From Methylobacterium sp. B4 (GTDB lineage: Bacteria; Pseudomonadota; Alphaproteobacteria; Rhizobiales; Beijerinckiaceae), in contig NZ_QJJJ01000010.1 in the NCBI RefSeq assembly GCF_003201865.1, positions 1 to 64,000 of the forward strand: DNA of 64,000 nucleotides, read 5' to 3'. The notes beneath the pieces are model-generated. The model was not told where the DNA came from. It saw only the letters and a program-made list of their open reading frames with translations, and made no database searches. Below, in pieces: positions 8,472 to 17,268 of the stretch (its first letter is position 1; every line of letters starts with the position of its first letter). The position numbers and the translations under genes were made by a program.

Positions 8472-9381
8472 CGATGAAGGCCTCCATCTTGCGCCGCTCG
8501 GCGGCGTCCGGCAGCCGCCCGGTCGCGGCGGCGAGGTTGTCCTCGACGTAACTCGCCTTGGCCATGCCCGGGATCGGGCAGGTGACGGCCTCGTTGGCGA
8601 GCACGTATTTGAGAAAGAACTGCGCCCAGCTCTTGCAGCCGAACGCGGTGGCGAAGTCAGGCAGGGGCTTGTCCTTCACCGCCTTGAACAGGCGGTCGCG
8701 GCCGAAGGGCACGTTGACCATCACCGCCACGCCCCGCTCGGCGGCCAGGGGCAGGATGCGCTCGGCCGCGGCGCGGCTGTCGAGGGCGTAGTTCACCTGC
8801 ACGAAATCGAGCTTTTCGCGTTTCATCACCGCTTCGAGGTCCGGGAACTGCTCGTCGCGCCAGACCGTGACGCCGACATAGCGGATGCGGCCCTTCTCCT
8901 TCAGGGCGCGCAGGACCGCGAGGTTCACCTCCGTGTCGATCAGGTTGTGCACGGCGATCAGGTCGATCTTGTCCGTGCGCAGCCGCTGGAACGAGCGCTC
9001 GGTCTCGGCCTGGGCCGCCTCCCGGCCGCGGGCGGCGACCTTGGTCGCCAGGAAGATCTTTTCGCGCAGGCCTTCGAGGATCAGTCCGAGCACGTCTTCC
9101 GCCGTGCCGTAGCTCGGGGCAGTGTCGATCACCGTCCCGCCGAGTGCCACGAAACGCTCGACCGCCTCGCGCAAGGGGGCGGTGGCCTCGGGCGTCACCG
9201 CCACCTCGTAGCGGCGCGAGGTGCCGATGCCCATGGCCGGCAGGCGCTCGCCCGAGGAGGGGATCGGCCGGGTGATCAGGGCGTCCGCGGCGCGGGCCGG
9301 ACGCGGAAGGAGACTCGCCCCGGCGGCGAGGGCCGCACCGTGCAGGAGGGTTCGGCGGGAGAGCGGCGGGACGAGGAGCAT
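8461..9381 (-). CDS. Tat-exported aldo/keto reductase
   Basis: This 306-aa protein begins with a twin-arginine signal (SRRTLLHG at residues 8-15, then an Ala-rich hydrophobic core and ARAAD). A TIM-barrel aldo/keto reductase follows. The AKR tetrad is visible: Asp and Tyr in VIDTAPSYGTAEDV, Lys in IFLATKVA and His in LIAVHNL. AKRs use NADPH, so export by Tat would carry a folded, possibly cofactor-loaded enzyme. It is the first gene of the three-gene operon and overlaps the next gene by 11 bp. The substrate is unknown. Confidence 0.85.
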   Translation of the reverse strand: MLLVPPLSRRTLLHGAALAAGASLLPRPARAADALITRPIPSSGERLPAMGIGTSRRYEVAVTPEATAPLREAVERFVALGGTVIDTAPSYGTAEDVLGLILEGLREKIFLATKVAARGREAAQAETERSFQRLRTDKIDLIAVHNLIDTEVNLAVLRALKEKGRIRYVGVTVWRDEQFPDLEAVMKREKLDFVQVNYALDSRAAAERILPLAAERGVAVMVNVPFGRDRLFKAVKDKPLPDFATAFGCKSWAQFFLKYVLANEAVTCPIPGMAKASYVEDNLAAATGRLPDAAERRKMEAFIDAV

Positions 9382-9453
9382 GGGTGCGGGCCTCCTTCGC
9401 GGACGGGCGAGACCCGAGCGAGATAGGGCGACCTCACGACACTGGCGAAGGGA

Positions 9454-10008
9454 TCAGCCCGCGAACCGTCCGAACGTCACCGCCGTCTCGCCGTAGCTGC
9501 GCCGCTCCAGTTCCGCGAAACCGGGCGGCAGGACCAGGCCGGCCCCGGCGGCCTCTTCGACCAGGACCAGCGCGCCGGGGCTGAGCCAGCCGCCCCCGGC
9601 GGCGGCCGCGAGAGCCGTCGGCGCGAGGTTCTTACCGTAGGGCGGATCGCAGAAGGCCAGCGTCGCGGGCCGATCGAGGGCGGGCCCGAGCCGGGTCGCG
9701 TCGCGCTGGATCAGCCGGGCGCGGGCCTCGCAGCCGAGGGCGGCGATCCCGTCGCGGATCAGCGTGCCGGCCTGGCGCCCCTCATCCACGAAGAGCGCAC
9801 GCGCCGCGCCGCGGGAGAGCGCCTCGAACCCGAGCGCTCCGGTGCCCGCGAAGAGGTCGAGCACCACCGCGTCCTCGACCGCGTCGTCGTAGGCGTGGGC
9901 GAGCACGTTGAACAGGGCCTCGCGCAGGCGGTCGGAGGTCGGGCGGATGCCCTCCGCCTTCGGTCCGGCCAGCCTGCGCCCGCGCCATTCGCCGCCGACG
10001 ATCCGCAC
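9454..10008 (-). CDS. rsmD: 16S rRNA (guanine(966)-N2)-methyltransferase
   Basis: This 184-aa class I SAM methyltransferase has motif I DLFAGTGALG (51-60) and the N2-guanine signature DPPY (121-124). The N-terminal MRIVGGEWRGRRL is typical of RsmD. It methylates G966 of 16S rRNA in the decoding region during 30S assembly. It follows the rluB-type pseudouridine synthase after only 10 bp, a common pairing of RNA-modification genes in alphaproteobacteria, and is likely cotranscribed with it. Length matches the family. Confidence 0.93.
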   Translation of the reverse strand: MRIVGGEWRGRRLAGPKAEGIRPTSDRLREALFNVLAHAYDDAVEDAVVLDLFAGTGALGFEALSRGAARALFVDEGRQAGTLIRDGIAALGCEARARLIQRDATRLGPALDRPATLAFCDPPYGKNLAPTALAAAAGGGWLSPGALVLVEEAAGAGLVLPPGFAELERRSYGETAVTFGRFAG

Positions 10009-10018
10009 GCGTCAGGCC

Positions 10019-11944
10019 TCAGGCCTCGCCGCGCGGCGGACGGCTCGGACGGCCGCCTCCGCGGGGGCCCGGCTTGCCGCCGCCGGGGCGACCGCCCGGA
10101 GCACCGCCGGGCTTGCCGCCGGGCTTGCCGCCGGGACGCCCTGCGCCGCCACCCGGGCGCCCGCCGGGCCGGCCACCGCCGCCGCCGGGCTTGAAGTCGC
10201 CTCGGGCGCCGCCCTTCGGGCCACCCTTGAAATCACCCCGGGCCCCGTCGCGGGCACCGCCCTTGAAGCCGGGCTTGGCGCCGAACCCCTTGCCCGGGCC
10301 GGCTCCCGGTCCTTTGCCCGGACCTTTGCGGAAGCCGGGGCGATCACCCTCGGCGCCCCGCAGGGGACGGGCCGGACGCTCGCCCTCGGCGGCACGGGGC
10401 CGGTCGCGGGGCGGACCGCGCCGCTCGGGCGCGCGCCCCTCGTCCGGGCGCTCACGGCGGGGCGCTCCCTCGCCGCGGTCGTACGGGGGCCGGCCCTCGC
10501 TGCGCTCGCGCGGCGGACGTCCCTCGAACGAGGACGGACGCTCGCGGGGCGGACCGCGCCGCTCGGCAGGCGCGGCTTCCCCGGCCTCGCGGCGGCGGGG
10601 ACGGGCGTCGCCCGAGGGCGCGGCGCGGCGGAATTCATCCCGGCCCGGCCGGTCCTCGCGGGGCCGGCTCTCGCGCGGCCTGTCCTCGCGCGGCCTCTCC
10701 CGGCCCTCCGGCCGCTCCTCTTCCTTGCGGAAGCGGACGCGGCGGTGCGGCTCGGCGGCCGGGGTCTCCGGCGTGGGCTGAAGCCGCTCCACCAGCACCC
10801 GGCGCTCGCCGGCAGCCTGGATCGCGCCGACGCGCTCGCGGCCGCGCTCGGCCGCCGCCGCGCGGGCGGTCTTGGGGTCGAGGCCCCGGCGCGGCACCTT
10901 GGAGGCGCGCGGCCGCGTCTCATCGTCGGCGCGCCACACGGTCGGGGAGGGCGCCCGCTGCGCCGGGCGTGCCGAGGCACGCGCCGGGGCGGCGGGCCGG
11001 GCCGGATCGCGGGGCGGGCGGCCCGCCGGGGCGGGGCGGGCGGCACCCGCGCGGCCACGGGCCGCGCCCTCGGAAGAAGCGGGCTGCGCGGCGCGGGGGG
11101 CTTTCTTCGGGCTGCCGAAGGGAGCGATGGTCTCTCGCACCGGGCTCTCGAAATCGACGCCGGCCTGCTCGGCGAGGTTCTTTCCGAGCTGCTCCTTCAG
11201 AACCTTGGTGCGGATCTCCTCGACGAGGCCGACCTCGAGGTCGCCGAGCTGGAACGGTCCGAACGAGAGCCGGATCAGCCGGTTCACCGAGAGGCCGAGA
11301 TGCTCCAGGATGCGCTTGACCTCGCGGTTCTTGCCCTCGCGCAGGCCGAGCGTCAGCCAGACGTTGTCGCCCTGCGCCCGGTCGAGGGTCGCCTCGATCG
11401 GGCCGTACTCCATGCCGTCGACGGTCAGGCCCTTCTTGAGCTTGTCGAGATCGGGCTGGGTCACGTCGCCGAAGGCGCGCACCCGGTAGCGGCGCAGCCA
11501 GCCGGTATCGGGATGGGCGATCACCTTGGCCAGCCCGCCGTCGTTGGTGAGCAGCAGCAGCCCTTCGGTGTTGATGTCGAGCCGGCCGATGGCGACGACC
11601 CGCGGCAGCTCGTCGGGCAGGCCGTCGAACACCGTCGGGCGGCCCTCCGGGTCGCGGGCGGTGGTGACGACGCCCCGCGGCTTGTGCAGCAGCCACAGCC
11701 GGGTCCGCTCGCGGGCGGGCAGGGGCTCGTCGTCCACCGTGATGCGATCGGCGTCGGTGACGTTGATCGCCGGCGAGGTCAGGACCTTGCCGTTGAGGGT
11801 GACGCGTCCGGCCTCGATCATCGCCTCCGCGTCGCGGCGGGAGGCGATGCCGGCGCGGGCGATCGCCTTGGCGATGCGCTCGCCCTCGGGCGCGGCGGGT
11901 TGGTCCGCGGGCACGGCCGGGGAAGGATCTGGAATGTCGGTCAT
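10019..11944 (-). CDS. rluB: RluB/RsuA-family 23S rRNA pseudouridine synthase with very long basic tail
   Basis: An S4 RNA-binding domain (about 22-70) precedes an RsuA/RluB catalytic domain. The catalytic Asp123 is in AIGRLDINTEGLLLLTNDG. The family isomerises a uridine in 23S rRNA (U2605 in E. coli for RluB). The catalytic core ends near residue 265, but the protein continues to 641 aa as a low-complexity Arg/Pro/Gly/Glu-rich tail. This tail has RPRED/RPPRE repeats and finishes with many GGRPGGKPGG-type units. It is predicted to be disordered and RNA-binding. rsmD follows 10 bp downstream. Confidence 0.88.
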   Translation of the reverse strand: MTDIPDPSPAVPADQPAAPEGERIAKAIARAGIASRRDAEAMIEAGRVTLNGKVLTSPAINVTDADRITVDDEPLPARERTRLWLLHKPRGVVTTARDPEGRPTVFDGLPDELPRVVAIGRLDINTEGLLLLTNDGGLAKVIAHPDTGWLRRYRVRAFGDVTQPDLDKLKKGLTVDGMEYGPIEATLDRAQGDNVWLTLGLREGKNREVKRILEHLGLSVNRLIRLSFGPFQLGDLEVGLVEEIRTKVLKEQLGKNLAEQAGVDFESPVRETIAPFGSPKKAPRAAQPASSEGAARGRAGAARPAPAGRPPRDPARPAAPARASARPAQRAPSPTVWRADDETRPRASKVPRRGLDPKTARAAAAERGRERVGAIQAAGERRVLVERLQPTPETPAAEPHRRVRFRKEEERPEGRERPREDRPRESRPREDRPGRDEFRRAAPSGDARPRRREAGEAAPAERRGPPRERPSSFEGRPPRERSEGRPPYDRGEGAPRRERPDEGRAPERRGPPRDRPRAAEGERPARPLRGAEGDRPGFRKGPGKGPGAGPGKGFGAKPGFKGGARDGARGDFKGGPKGGARGDFKPGGGGGRPGGRPGGGAGRPGGKPGGKPGGAPGGRPGGGKPGPRGGGRPSRPPRGEA

Positions 11945-11983
11945 CCGCGCCCCTTATCAGAGCAACGGGTCGCACAAAAGGAA

Positions 11984-12008
11984 AAGGCGGCCCGCCAGGG
12001 CCGCCCTT
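11984..12008 (-). terminator. intrinsic terminator after the DUF1328 gene
   Basis: Read on the minus strand, a GC-rich stem (arms about 11,998-12,008 and 11,984-11,993, 4-nt loop) is followed by TTTTCCTTTTG. It lies between the DUF1328 stop and the rluB start and fits rho-independent termination. Confidence 0.65.
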
Positions 12009-12033
12009 TCATCGAACCGCGAGGTTCAGGTCG

Positions 12034-12210
12034 TCACAACCGCGGGGAGCGCCCGCGCACCGCGCCCATCACCGCCGAGATCAGGAACAGGGCGATGGCG
12101 ACGAAGAAGACGATCTTGGCCGCTTCCATCGCGGTGCCGGCGATGCCGCCGAAGCCGAGCAGCGCGGCGACCAGCGCGACGACGAGAAAGGTAATGGCCC
12201 AACCGATCAT
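12034..12210 (-). CDS. DUF1328 small membrane protein
   Basis: This 58-aa protein has two hydrophobic segments (about 5-24 and 33-50) separated by [11 protein letters not shown], the typical DUF1328/YtjA layout. The ribosome site AGGAGGTTACC directly before the ATG is close to ideal and fixes the start. Function in the family is unknown; members are often stress-induced. It is the second small protein in a row on this strand, after the CsbD-like gene. Confidence 0.85.
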   Translation of the reverse strand: MIGWAITFLVVALVAALLGFGGIAGTAMEAAKIVFFVAIALFLISAVMGAVRGRSPRL

Positions 12211-12402
12211 GGTAACCTCCTGACGTCCATTTCGAACGATGTCTCGAAGCTTGCGGTCCGTCCGAAAGCTTGTCTGGCTTTGAAAATTGCCAAGCTCCCG
12301 GATCGTTCCCCTCGACAGCGCTGAAAATCGCCGTCGCCCGCAAAGCGTTCCGAGCCGAGGGGTCGGACCCCGGGCCTCGGACCGCTCGTGTCAGACCGTG
12401 CC

Positions 12403-12606
12403 TCAGACCTTGCCCTTGACCGCATCGGCGGCATCGCCCGCCGTCTTCTTGACGTCGCCCTTCACCTGCTGGCCCTCGCCCTTGAGCTCCTGGGCCTTGC
12501 CCTCGGCCTGCATCTTCTCGTTGTCGGTCGCCTTGCCGAGGCCCTGCTTGACGTTGCCGGCCGCCTCGTTGGCGAGGCCCTTCACCTTGTCGGTCGTGCT
12601 GGACAT
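12403..12606 (-). CDS. CsbD-family stress protein
   Basis: This 67-aa, Lys/Ala/Gly-rich hydrophilic protein has the CsbD pattern (KVKGLANEAAGNVKQGLGKA and a repeated 'KG..Q..KGD' segment). Family members are induced by general stress; the molecular role is unknown. GGGAGAA precedes the ATG at good distance. A 192-bp spacer separates it from the downstream DUF1328 gene. Confidence 0.9.
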   Translation of the reverse strand: MSSTTDKVKGLANEAAGNVKQGLGKATDNEKMQAEGKAQELKGEGQQVKGDVKKTAGDAADAVKGKV

Positions 12607-12725
12607 GGCGTTTTCTCCCGTTCCGTGATGCCCGCTCGAAGGCGGGGGCTGAGAGAGCAACGGTCGCCTCGGGCCGCATGTTCCGCCCTTTAACATTCCG
12701 GCCCCGGAGGGCGGGGGCGGCAGGC

Positions 12726-14822
12726 TCAGGCCGCCAAGGTCCGTCGCGGCGCCTTGCCGTCCCGCGCGTCGGCCTCGAGCATCGCGGCGATCTCGTGGGC
12801 GGGCCGGGGCGGGCTGAACAGGAAGCCCTGCACCTCCCGCGCGCCCTCGGCCCGGACGGCGGCGAGTTGCGGCTCGGTCTCGACGCCCTCGACCAGCGTC
12901 GTGATGCCGAGGCTCGCCCCGAGGCTCACGATGGCGCGGATGATCGCCCCGGCCTCCGACTGGGCGGCGCAATCGCGCACGAAGGAGCGGTCGATCTTGA
13001 TCTTGTCGAAGGGGAAGCGGCGCAGGTAGCTGATCGAGGAGTAGCCCGTACCGAAATCGTCCATGGAGATGCGCACCCCGAGCCGGCGCAGGCTGTGGAG
13101 CGTCTCCAGGTTCGTCTCGGTGTCCTCGAGCAGCACGCTCTCGGTGATCTCCAGTTCCAGCCGCGTCGCCTTGAGGCCGCTGACCGCGAGCGCGGTCAGC
13201 ACGCTCTGGGCAAAGCCCCGGTGGCGCAGCTGCAGCGGCGAGACGTTGACGGCGACGCTGATGTCGGCCGGCCAGTCGGCGGCGTCGCGGCAGGCCTGCC
13301 CCAGCACCCACTCGCCCAGCGGCACGATCAGCCCGGTCTCCTCGGCCAGCGGGATGAACACCGCCGGGCTCACGAGGCCGCGCTCGGGATGGCGCCAGCG
13401 CACCAGCGCCTCCATGCCCGTGATGCGGTTGGCGGAGAGGTCGACGAGGGGCTGGTAATGCAGCTCGAAGCGGTCCTGGGCCAGCGCCTCGCGCAGCTCG
13501 CGCTCGAGCCCAAGCCGCTCGCGCGCGGTCTCGTCCATCTGCGGCTCGAACAGGCGGAACGTGCCGCGCCCGTCCGCCTTCGCCTCGTAGAGGGCCATGT
13601 CGGCCTCCTTGAGCAGGCGCTCGATCTCGCCCGCCCCGGCCGCGGCCAGCGCGATGCCGACGCTCATGCCGATCTCCACGGTGAGCCCGTCGAGGCGATA
13701 GGGCGCGCTGATGACGCCGATCAGGCGCTGCGCCAGGGCCGCGGCTCCGGCGGCGTCCTCGACGCGGTAGAGCACCGCGAACTCGTCGCCGCCCAGCCGG
13801 GCCACCAGGTCGCGTCCGCGCACATGCGCGCGCAGCCGGTCGGCCACCGCCCGCAGCAGGCTGTCGCCCACCGCGTGGCCGAAGCTGTCGTTGATCGGCT
13901 TGAAGCGGTCGAGGTCGAGGCAGAGCACGGCGAGGCAGGCCTCCCCGCTCGCGGGCAGCATCTCGATCAGCTCCGTGCCGATCTCCCGCAGACAAGTGCG
14001 GTTGGGCAGGTCGGTCAGGCCGTCGTGGCGGGCCATGTGGACGATCTGCGCCTCGGTGCGCCGCCGCTCGGTGATGTCCTCGAAGGTCGAGACCCAGCCG
14101 CCACCCTCCATCGGGCGGTGCATGACGGCGACGACGCGCCCGTCGGCCAGTTCGCGCAGCACCGCCTTCGGCCCGTCGGCGGTGAGCGAGGTGCGGGTGC
14201 TCTCGCTCACCGAATCGACCGTCGCCCCAGGCTTGTAGCGCTTGAGCGCCACCAGCGAGGCGATCACGTCCCGCTGGCTCATGCCGACGCGAAGCGCGTC
14301 TTCCGGCAGATCGAAGATCTCCCGGTAGCGCCGGTTCCACACCAGCAGCCGCTGCTCCGCATCGAACAGGCACAGGCCCTGGCTCATGTTCTCCAGGGCC
14401 GCATCGAAGAGCCGGTTCTGCTCGCTGAGCCGGGCATGGGCCGCGACGAGGGCGAGGCGGGTACGGTGCTGCTCGCTGACGTCGCTGCCGAAGCCGCGAT
14501 AGCCCAGGAACTCGCCCTCGGGCGAGATATGCGGCCGGCCGCTGATCTCGAACCAGCGCGGCGCGCCGTCGGGGTGGCGGTAGACGTAGGTCACCTCGCG
14601 GAACGGGCGCCGGGCGGCCAGCGCCTCGCGGTAGGCGGCGAGGGTGTCCGCATCCTCCTCGCCGGCGAAGGCCGCGCGCGGAAAGCCGATCATCTCCTCC
14701 GGCTCGCGGCCCAGCAACCGCTCGGCGCCGACGGAGAGATAGCTGAAGCGGTCCTCGGTGTCGGTGGCCCAGAGCCAGTCGAACGCGATTCGTGCAAATT
14801 CTTCGAGGTCGTTCAGGGGCAT
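12726..14822 (-). CDS. PAS-PAS-GGDEF-EAL cyclic-di-GMP enzyme
   Basis: This 698-aa cytoplasmic signalling protein has two PAS domains (about 10-125 and 140-265), a GGDEF domain and an EAL domain. GGDEF is intact at about 344-348. The EAL domain has Glu471 in EALVRWRH, NVSPLQL, ELEITES, DDFGTGYSS and KIDRSFVRD, the full set expected for phosphodiesterase activity. It could both make and degrade c-di-GMP, or use one domain as a sensor. MPLNDLEEF (ATG at 14822) is preferred; an in-frame GTG 60 bp upstream gives an unlikely N-terminus. It is a single gene with no transmembrane segment. Confidence 0.9.
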   Translation of the reverse strand: MPLNDLEEFARIAFDWLWATDTEDRFSYLSVGAERLLGREPEEMIGFPRAAFAGEEDADTLAAYREALAARRPFREVTYVYRHPDGAPRWFEISGRPHISPEGEFLGYRGFGSDVSEQHRTRLALVAAHARLSEQNRLFDAALENMSQGLCLFDAEQRLLVWNRRYREIFDLPEDALRVGMSQRDVIASLVALKRYKPGATVDSVSESTRTSLTADGPKAVLRELADGRVVAVMHRPMEGGGWVSTFEDITERRRTEAQIVHMARHDGLTDLPNRTCLREIGTELIEMLPASGEACLAVLCLDLDRFKPINDSFGHAVGDSLLRAVADRLRAHVRGRDLVARLGGDEFAVLYRVEDAAGAAALAQRLIGVISAPYRLDGLTVEIGMSVGIALAAAGAGEIERLLKEADMALYEAKADGRGTFRLFEPQMDETARERLGLERELREALAQDRFELHYQPLVDLSANRITGMEALVRWRHPERGLVSPAVFIPLAEETGLIVPLGEWVLGQACRDAADWPADISVAVNVSPLQLRHRGFAQSVLTALAVSGLKATRLELEITESVLLEDTETNLETLHSLRRLGVRISMDDFGTGYSSISYLRRFPFDKIKIDRSFVRDCAAQSEAGAIIRAIVSLGASLGITTLVEGVETEPQLAAVRAEGAREVQGFLFSPPRPAHEIAAMLEADARDGKAPRRTLAA

Positions 14823-15094
14823 GTCGTCACCGCAGGCTCGACTCAACCTCACGCGGAATTGTAAATATTTCGCCCTGCCCACGACTTGAGCAGCATGATC
14901 GAATTCCGATCAATCGCGATGACCCCAAGACAAAGGACCGATCCCACCTTGGCTGAAGCTCGGCAGCGCCTCCTTGCGAAGCCGGCCCGGAGCCATCGCC
15001 GGCCCGAGCCGTTGCCTCCGGCGACCGACCGGGGCAGCATCGTGCAGCGACAGACCGGGCGACAGACCGGGCGACATGTCGGGGAGGCGAGCGG

Positions 15095-16012
15095 ATGGCC
15101 GAGGGCGACGACCTGTTTCCGGGCTTCGAGCCGCTCTGGATCGAGGGGCCGGCAGGCCGCTGGTTCGGCCGGGCGGGGGGGCCGGCGGGGGCGCCGCCGC
15201 TCCTCCTCCTGCACGGCTTCCCGCAGAGCCACGCGATGTGGCACCGGCTGGCCCCGACGCTGGCCGAGACGCACCGGGTGATCGCCCTCGACCTGAAGGG
15301 CTACGGCTGGTCGGCCGCCCCGGATTCCGGGAGCGGCAGCAACGCCTACGCCAAGCGGCAGGTCGGGGCGGAGATCGTCGCGGTGATGGAGCGGCTCGGC
15401 CATGTCCGCTTCGCGCTCGCCGGACACGACCGCGGCGCCCGGGTCGGCTACCGCCTGGCGCTCGACGCGCCCGGCCGGGTCGAGCGCCTCGCCATCCTCG
15501 ACATCGTGCCGACCGAGGTGCAGTGGACCCGCATCGAGGCCAAGCCCGGCGCCAACCCGCACTGGCCCTTCCTGGCCGGCCCGGCCCCGGAGCCGGAGAG
15601 CGTGATCGGCCGCAACCCGGACGCCTATTTCGAGGGGCTGCTGCGCGGCTGGAACGCCGCGGGCGACCTCTCTCCCTTCGACCCGCGCGCGCTGACGCTC
15701 TACCGCCAGACCTGGAACGTGCCCGAGCGCATCCACGCCTTCTGCGAGGACTACCGGGCCGGGGGCCCCGACGGGCCCGACCGCGCCGCCGACCGCGAAG
15801 ACCTCGCCGCGGGGCGTACCCTGGACATGCCGGTGCGGGTGCTCGCAAGCACGCATTACCTCGACCGGGACAAGCCGGAGCCCGCGCTCGCGGTCTGGCG
15901 CCGGACCTTCGCACCGCGGGCGGACGGCGTCTCGATCAACTCCGGCCACTTCATGGCCGAGGAAGCGCCGGAGGCCACGCTTCAGGCGCTGCGGGCGTTT
16001 CTGGGGGCGTGA
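15095..16012 (+). CDS. alpha/beta hydrolase of the haloacetate dehalogenase type
   Basis: This 305-aa alpha/beta-hydrolase has the nucleophile elbow AGHDRGAR with Asp112 instead of Ser, the mark of haloalkane/haloacetate dehalogenases and epoxide hydrolases. His285 in SGHFMAEEAPE is the catalytic base, and HGFPQSH (40-46) forms the oxyanion region. 'HDRG.R' plus 'SGHF.AEEAPE' is typical of fluoro/haloacetate dehalogenases (EC 3.8.1.3). The exact substrate is unproven. It is single, convergent with the SDR gene 4 bp away. The upstream 14,823-15,094 holds only short GACAGACCGGGC repeats. Confidence 0.82.
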   Translation: MAEGDDLFPGFEPLWIEGPAGRWFGRAGGPAGAPPLLLLHGFPQSHAMWHRLAPTLAETHRVIALDLKGYGWSAAPDSGSGSNAYAKRQVGAEIVAVMERLGHVRFALAGHDRGARVGYRLALDAPGRVERLAILDIVPTEVQWTRIEAKPGANPHWPFLAGPAPEPESVIGRNPDAYFEGLLRGWNAAGDLSPFDPRALTLYRQTWNVPERIHAFCEDYRAGGPDGPDRAADREDLAAGRTLDMPVRVLASTHYLDRDKPEPALAVWRRTFAPRADGVSINSGHFMAEEAPEATLQALRAFLGA

Positions 16013-16016
16013 CCGG

Positions 16017-16718
16017 TCAGAACGTCTCCACCCAGGGCCGCAGGGCGATCTCGTCGCTCCAGGCGCTGCGATCCTGGCGCAGGAGGGCGAGGTAGCTTTG
16101 CGCGATGGCGTCCGGGTCGAGGCTGGCGTCGGGGCGCCCCTCCGGATCGGGCCGGGCGGCGGAGCGGATGGCGCCGTCGATGACGATGTGGGCCACGTGG
16201 ATGCCCTGCGGCTGCAGCTCGCGGGCGAGGCTCTGGGCAAGGCCCCGCAGGGCGAACTTGCCCATCGCGAAGGGGGCCGAGCCCGCAAACCCCTTCACGC
16301 TGGCCGAGGCGCCGGTGAACAGCATCGCCCCGTGGCGGTGGGGGAGCATGCGGCGCGCCGCGGCCTGGGCCACGAGGAAGCCGCCATAGGCCGAGACCGC
16401 GAGCGAGCGGGCTACCGCCTCGGGGTCGAGATCGACGGTGGCGCCGCGCAACCGGCCGCTGGCATTGTAGACCACGACGTCGGGCGAGCCCCCGAGCGCC
16501 GGCTCGAGCCGGGGGAACAAGGCCTCGACCGCGCTTGGATCGGTGGCGTCGCAGGCATGCAGGGCCGCACCCGTCTCCCGGGCGAGATCGGCGAGCTTGT
16601 CGGTGTGGCGCGCGGCGAGCCCGACCCGGAGCCCCTCCGCCGCGAACAGCCGCGCCAGGGAGGCGCTCAGGCCCGGGCCGGCGCCGACGATCAGGGCGCG
16701 CTGGTAGGTCGGGACCAT
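16017..16718 (-). CDS. SDR-family protein lacking the catalytic tyrosine
   Basis: This 233-aa Rossmann-fold short-chain dehydrogenase-like protein has an NAD(P) loop GAGPGLSASL (12-21) and NASG at 85-88. The usual YxxxK site reads Phe150-Ala-Met-Gly-Lys154, so the proton-donating Tyr is Phe, and the serine region is GASAS. Oxidoreductase activity is therefore doubtful. The protein may bind a nucleotide or a different ligand, or belong to an SDR branch using another residue. The MVPTYQR start gives the usual N-terminus. The tadA-purD operon lies just upstream on the same strand. Confidence 0.8.
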   Translation of the reverse strand: MVPTYQRALIVGAGPGLSASLARLFAAEGLRVGLAARHTDKLADLARETGAALHACDATDPSAVEALFPRLEPALGGSPDVVVYNASGRLRGATVDLDPEAVARSLAVSAYGGFLVAQAAARRMLPHRHGAMLFTGASASVKGFAGSAPFAMGKFALRGLAQSLARELQPQGIHVAHIVIDGAIRSAARPDPEGRPDASLDPDAIAQSYLALLRQDRSAWSDEIALRPWVETF

Positions 16719-16824
16719 GGGGCGGGGCTCCGTCGGGATGTCGCGGGACAAGGTCCGAACGCGCCGGGCGGGGCCGCGGTTCGGCCGGTCCATCGTCGCC
16801 TCCGCGGGGGAGGGGGCCGGCGGC

Positions 16825-17268
16825 TCAGCCCCGCCGCTGCGCGAAAAATTCCCGCAACAGCCCCGCCGCCTCGCGCTCGCGAAAGCCCGAATAGACCTCC
16901 GGCGCGTGGTGGCAGGTCGGCTGGTTGAACACGCGGGGGCCGTGCTCGACCCCGCCGCCCTTGGGGTCGGAGGCCGCGTAGTAGAGCCGCCGGATGCGGG
17001 CGAAGGAGATCGCGCCCGCGCACATCGGGCAGGGCTCCAGCGTCACGTAGAGGTCGCAGTCGGTCAGCCGCTCGTCGCCGAGCCGGGCGCAGGCTTCGCG
17101 GATCGCCAGGATCTCCGCATGGGCCGTGGGATCGTGCAGCGCCCGGGGCCGGTTGCCGGCCACGCCCAGAACCGCGCGGTCGCGCACCACCACCGCGCCG
17201 ACCGGCACCTCGCCGAGCGCCGCGGCCTCACGGGCGGCGGCGAAGGCGAGGTCGAACGGGTCGGCCAT
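16825..17268 (-). CDS. tadA: tRNA-specific adenosine(34) deaminase
   Basis: This 147-aa zinc deaminase has the CDA signature HAE (50-52) and PCPMC (Cys80, Cys83). It converts A34 to inosine in the wobble position of tRNA-Arg(ACG), an essential step. The matching ACG tRNA-Arg gene is at 30,244. The ATG shares its A with the purD stop (TGATG), indicating translational coupling. A TTG codon directly before it is ignored as a start. A guanine-deaminase-like role is less likely given length and motifs. Confidence 0.9.
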   Translation of the reverse strand: MADPFDLAFAAAREAAALGEVPVGAVVVRDRAVLGVAGNRPRALHDPTAHAEILAIREACARLGDERLTDCDLYVTLEPCPMCAGAISFARIRRLYYAASDPKGGGVEHGPRVFNQPTCHHAPEVYSGFREREAAGLLREFFAQRRG

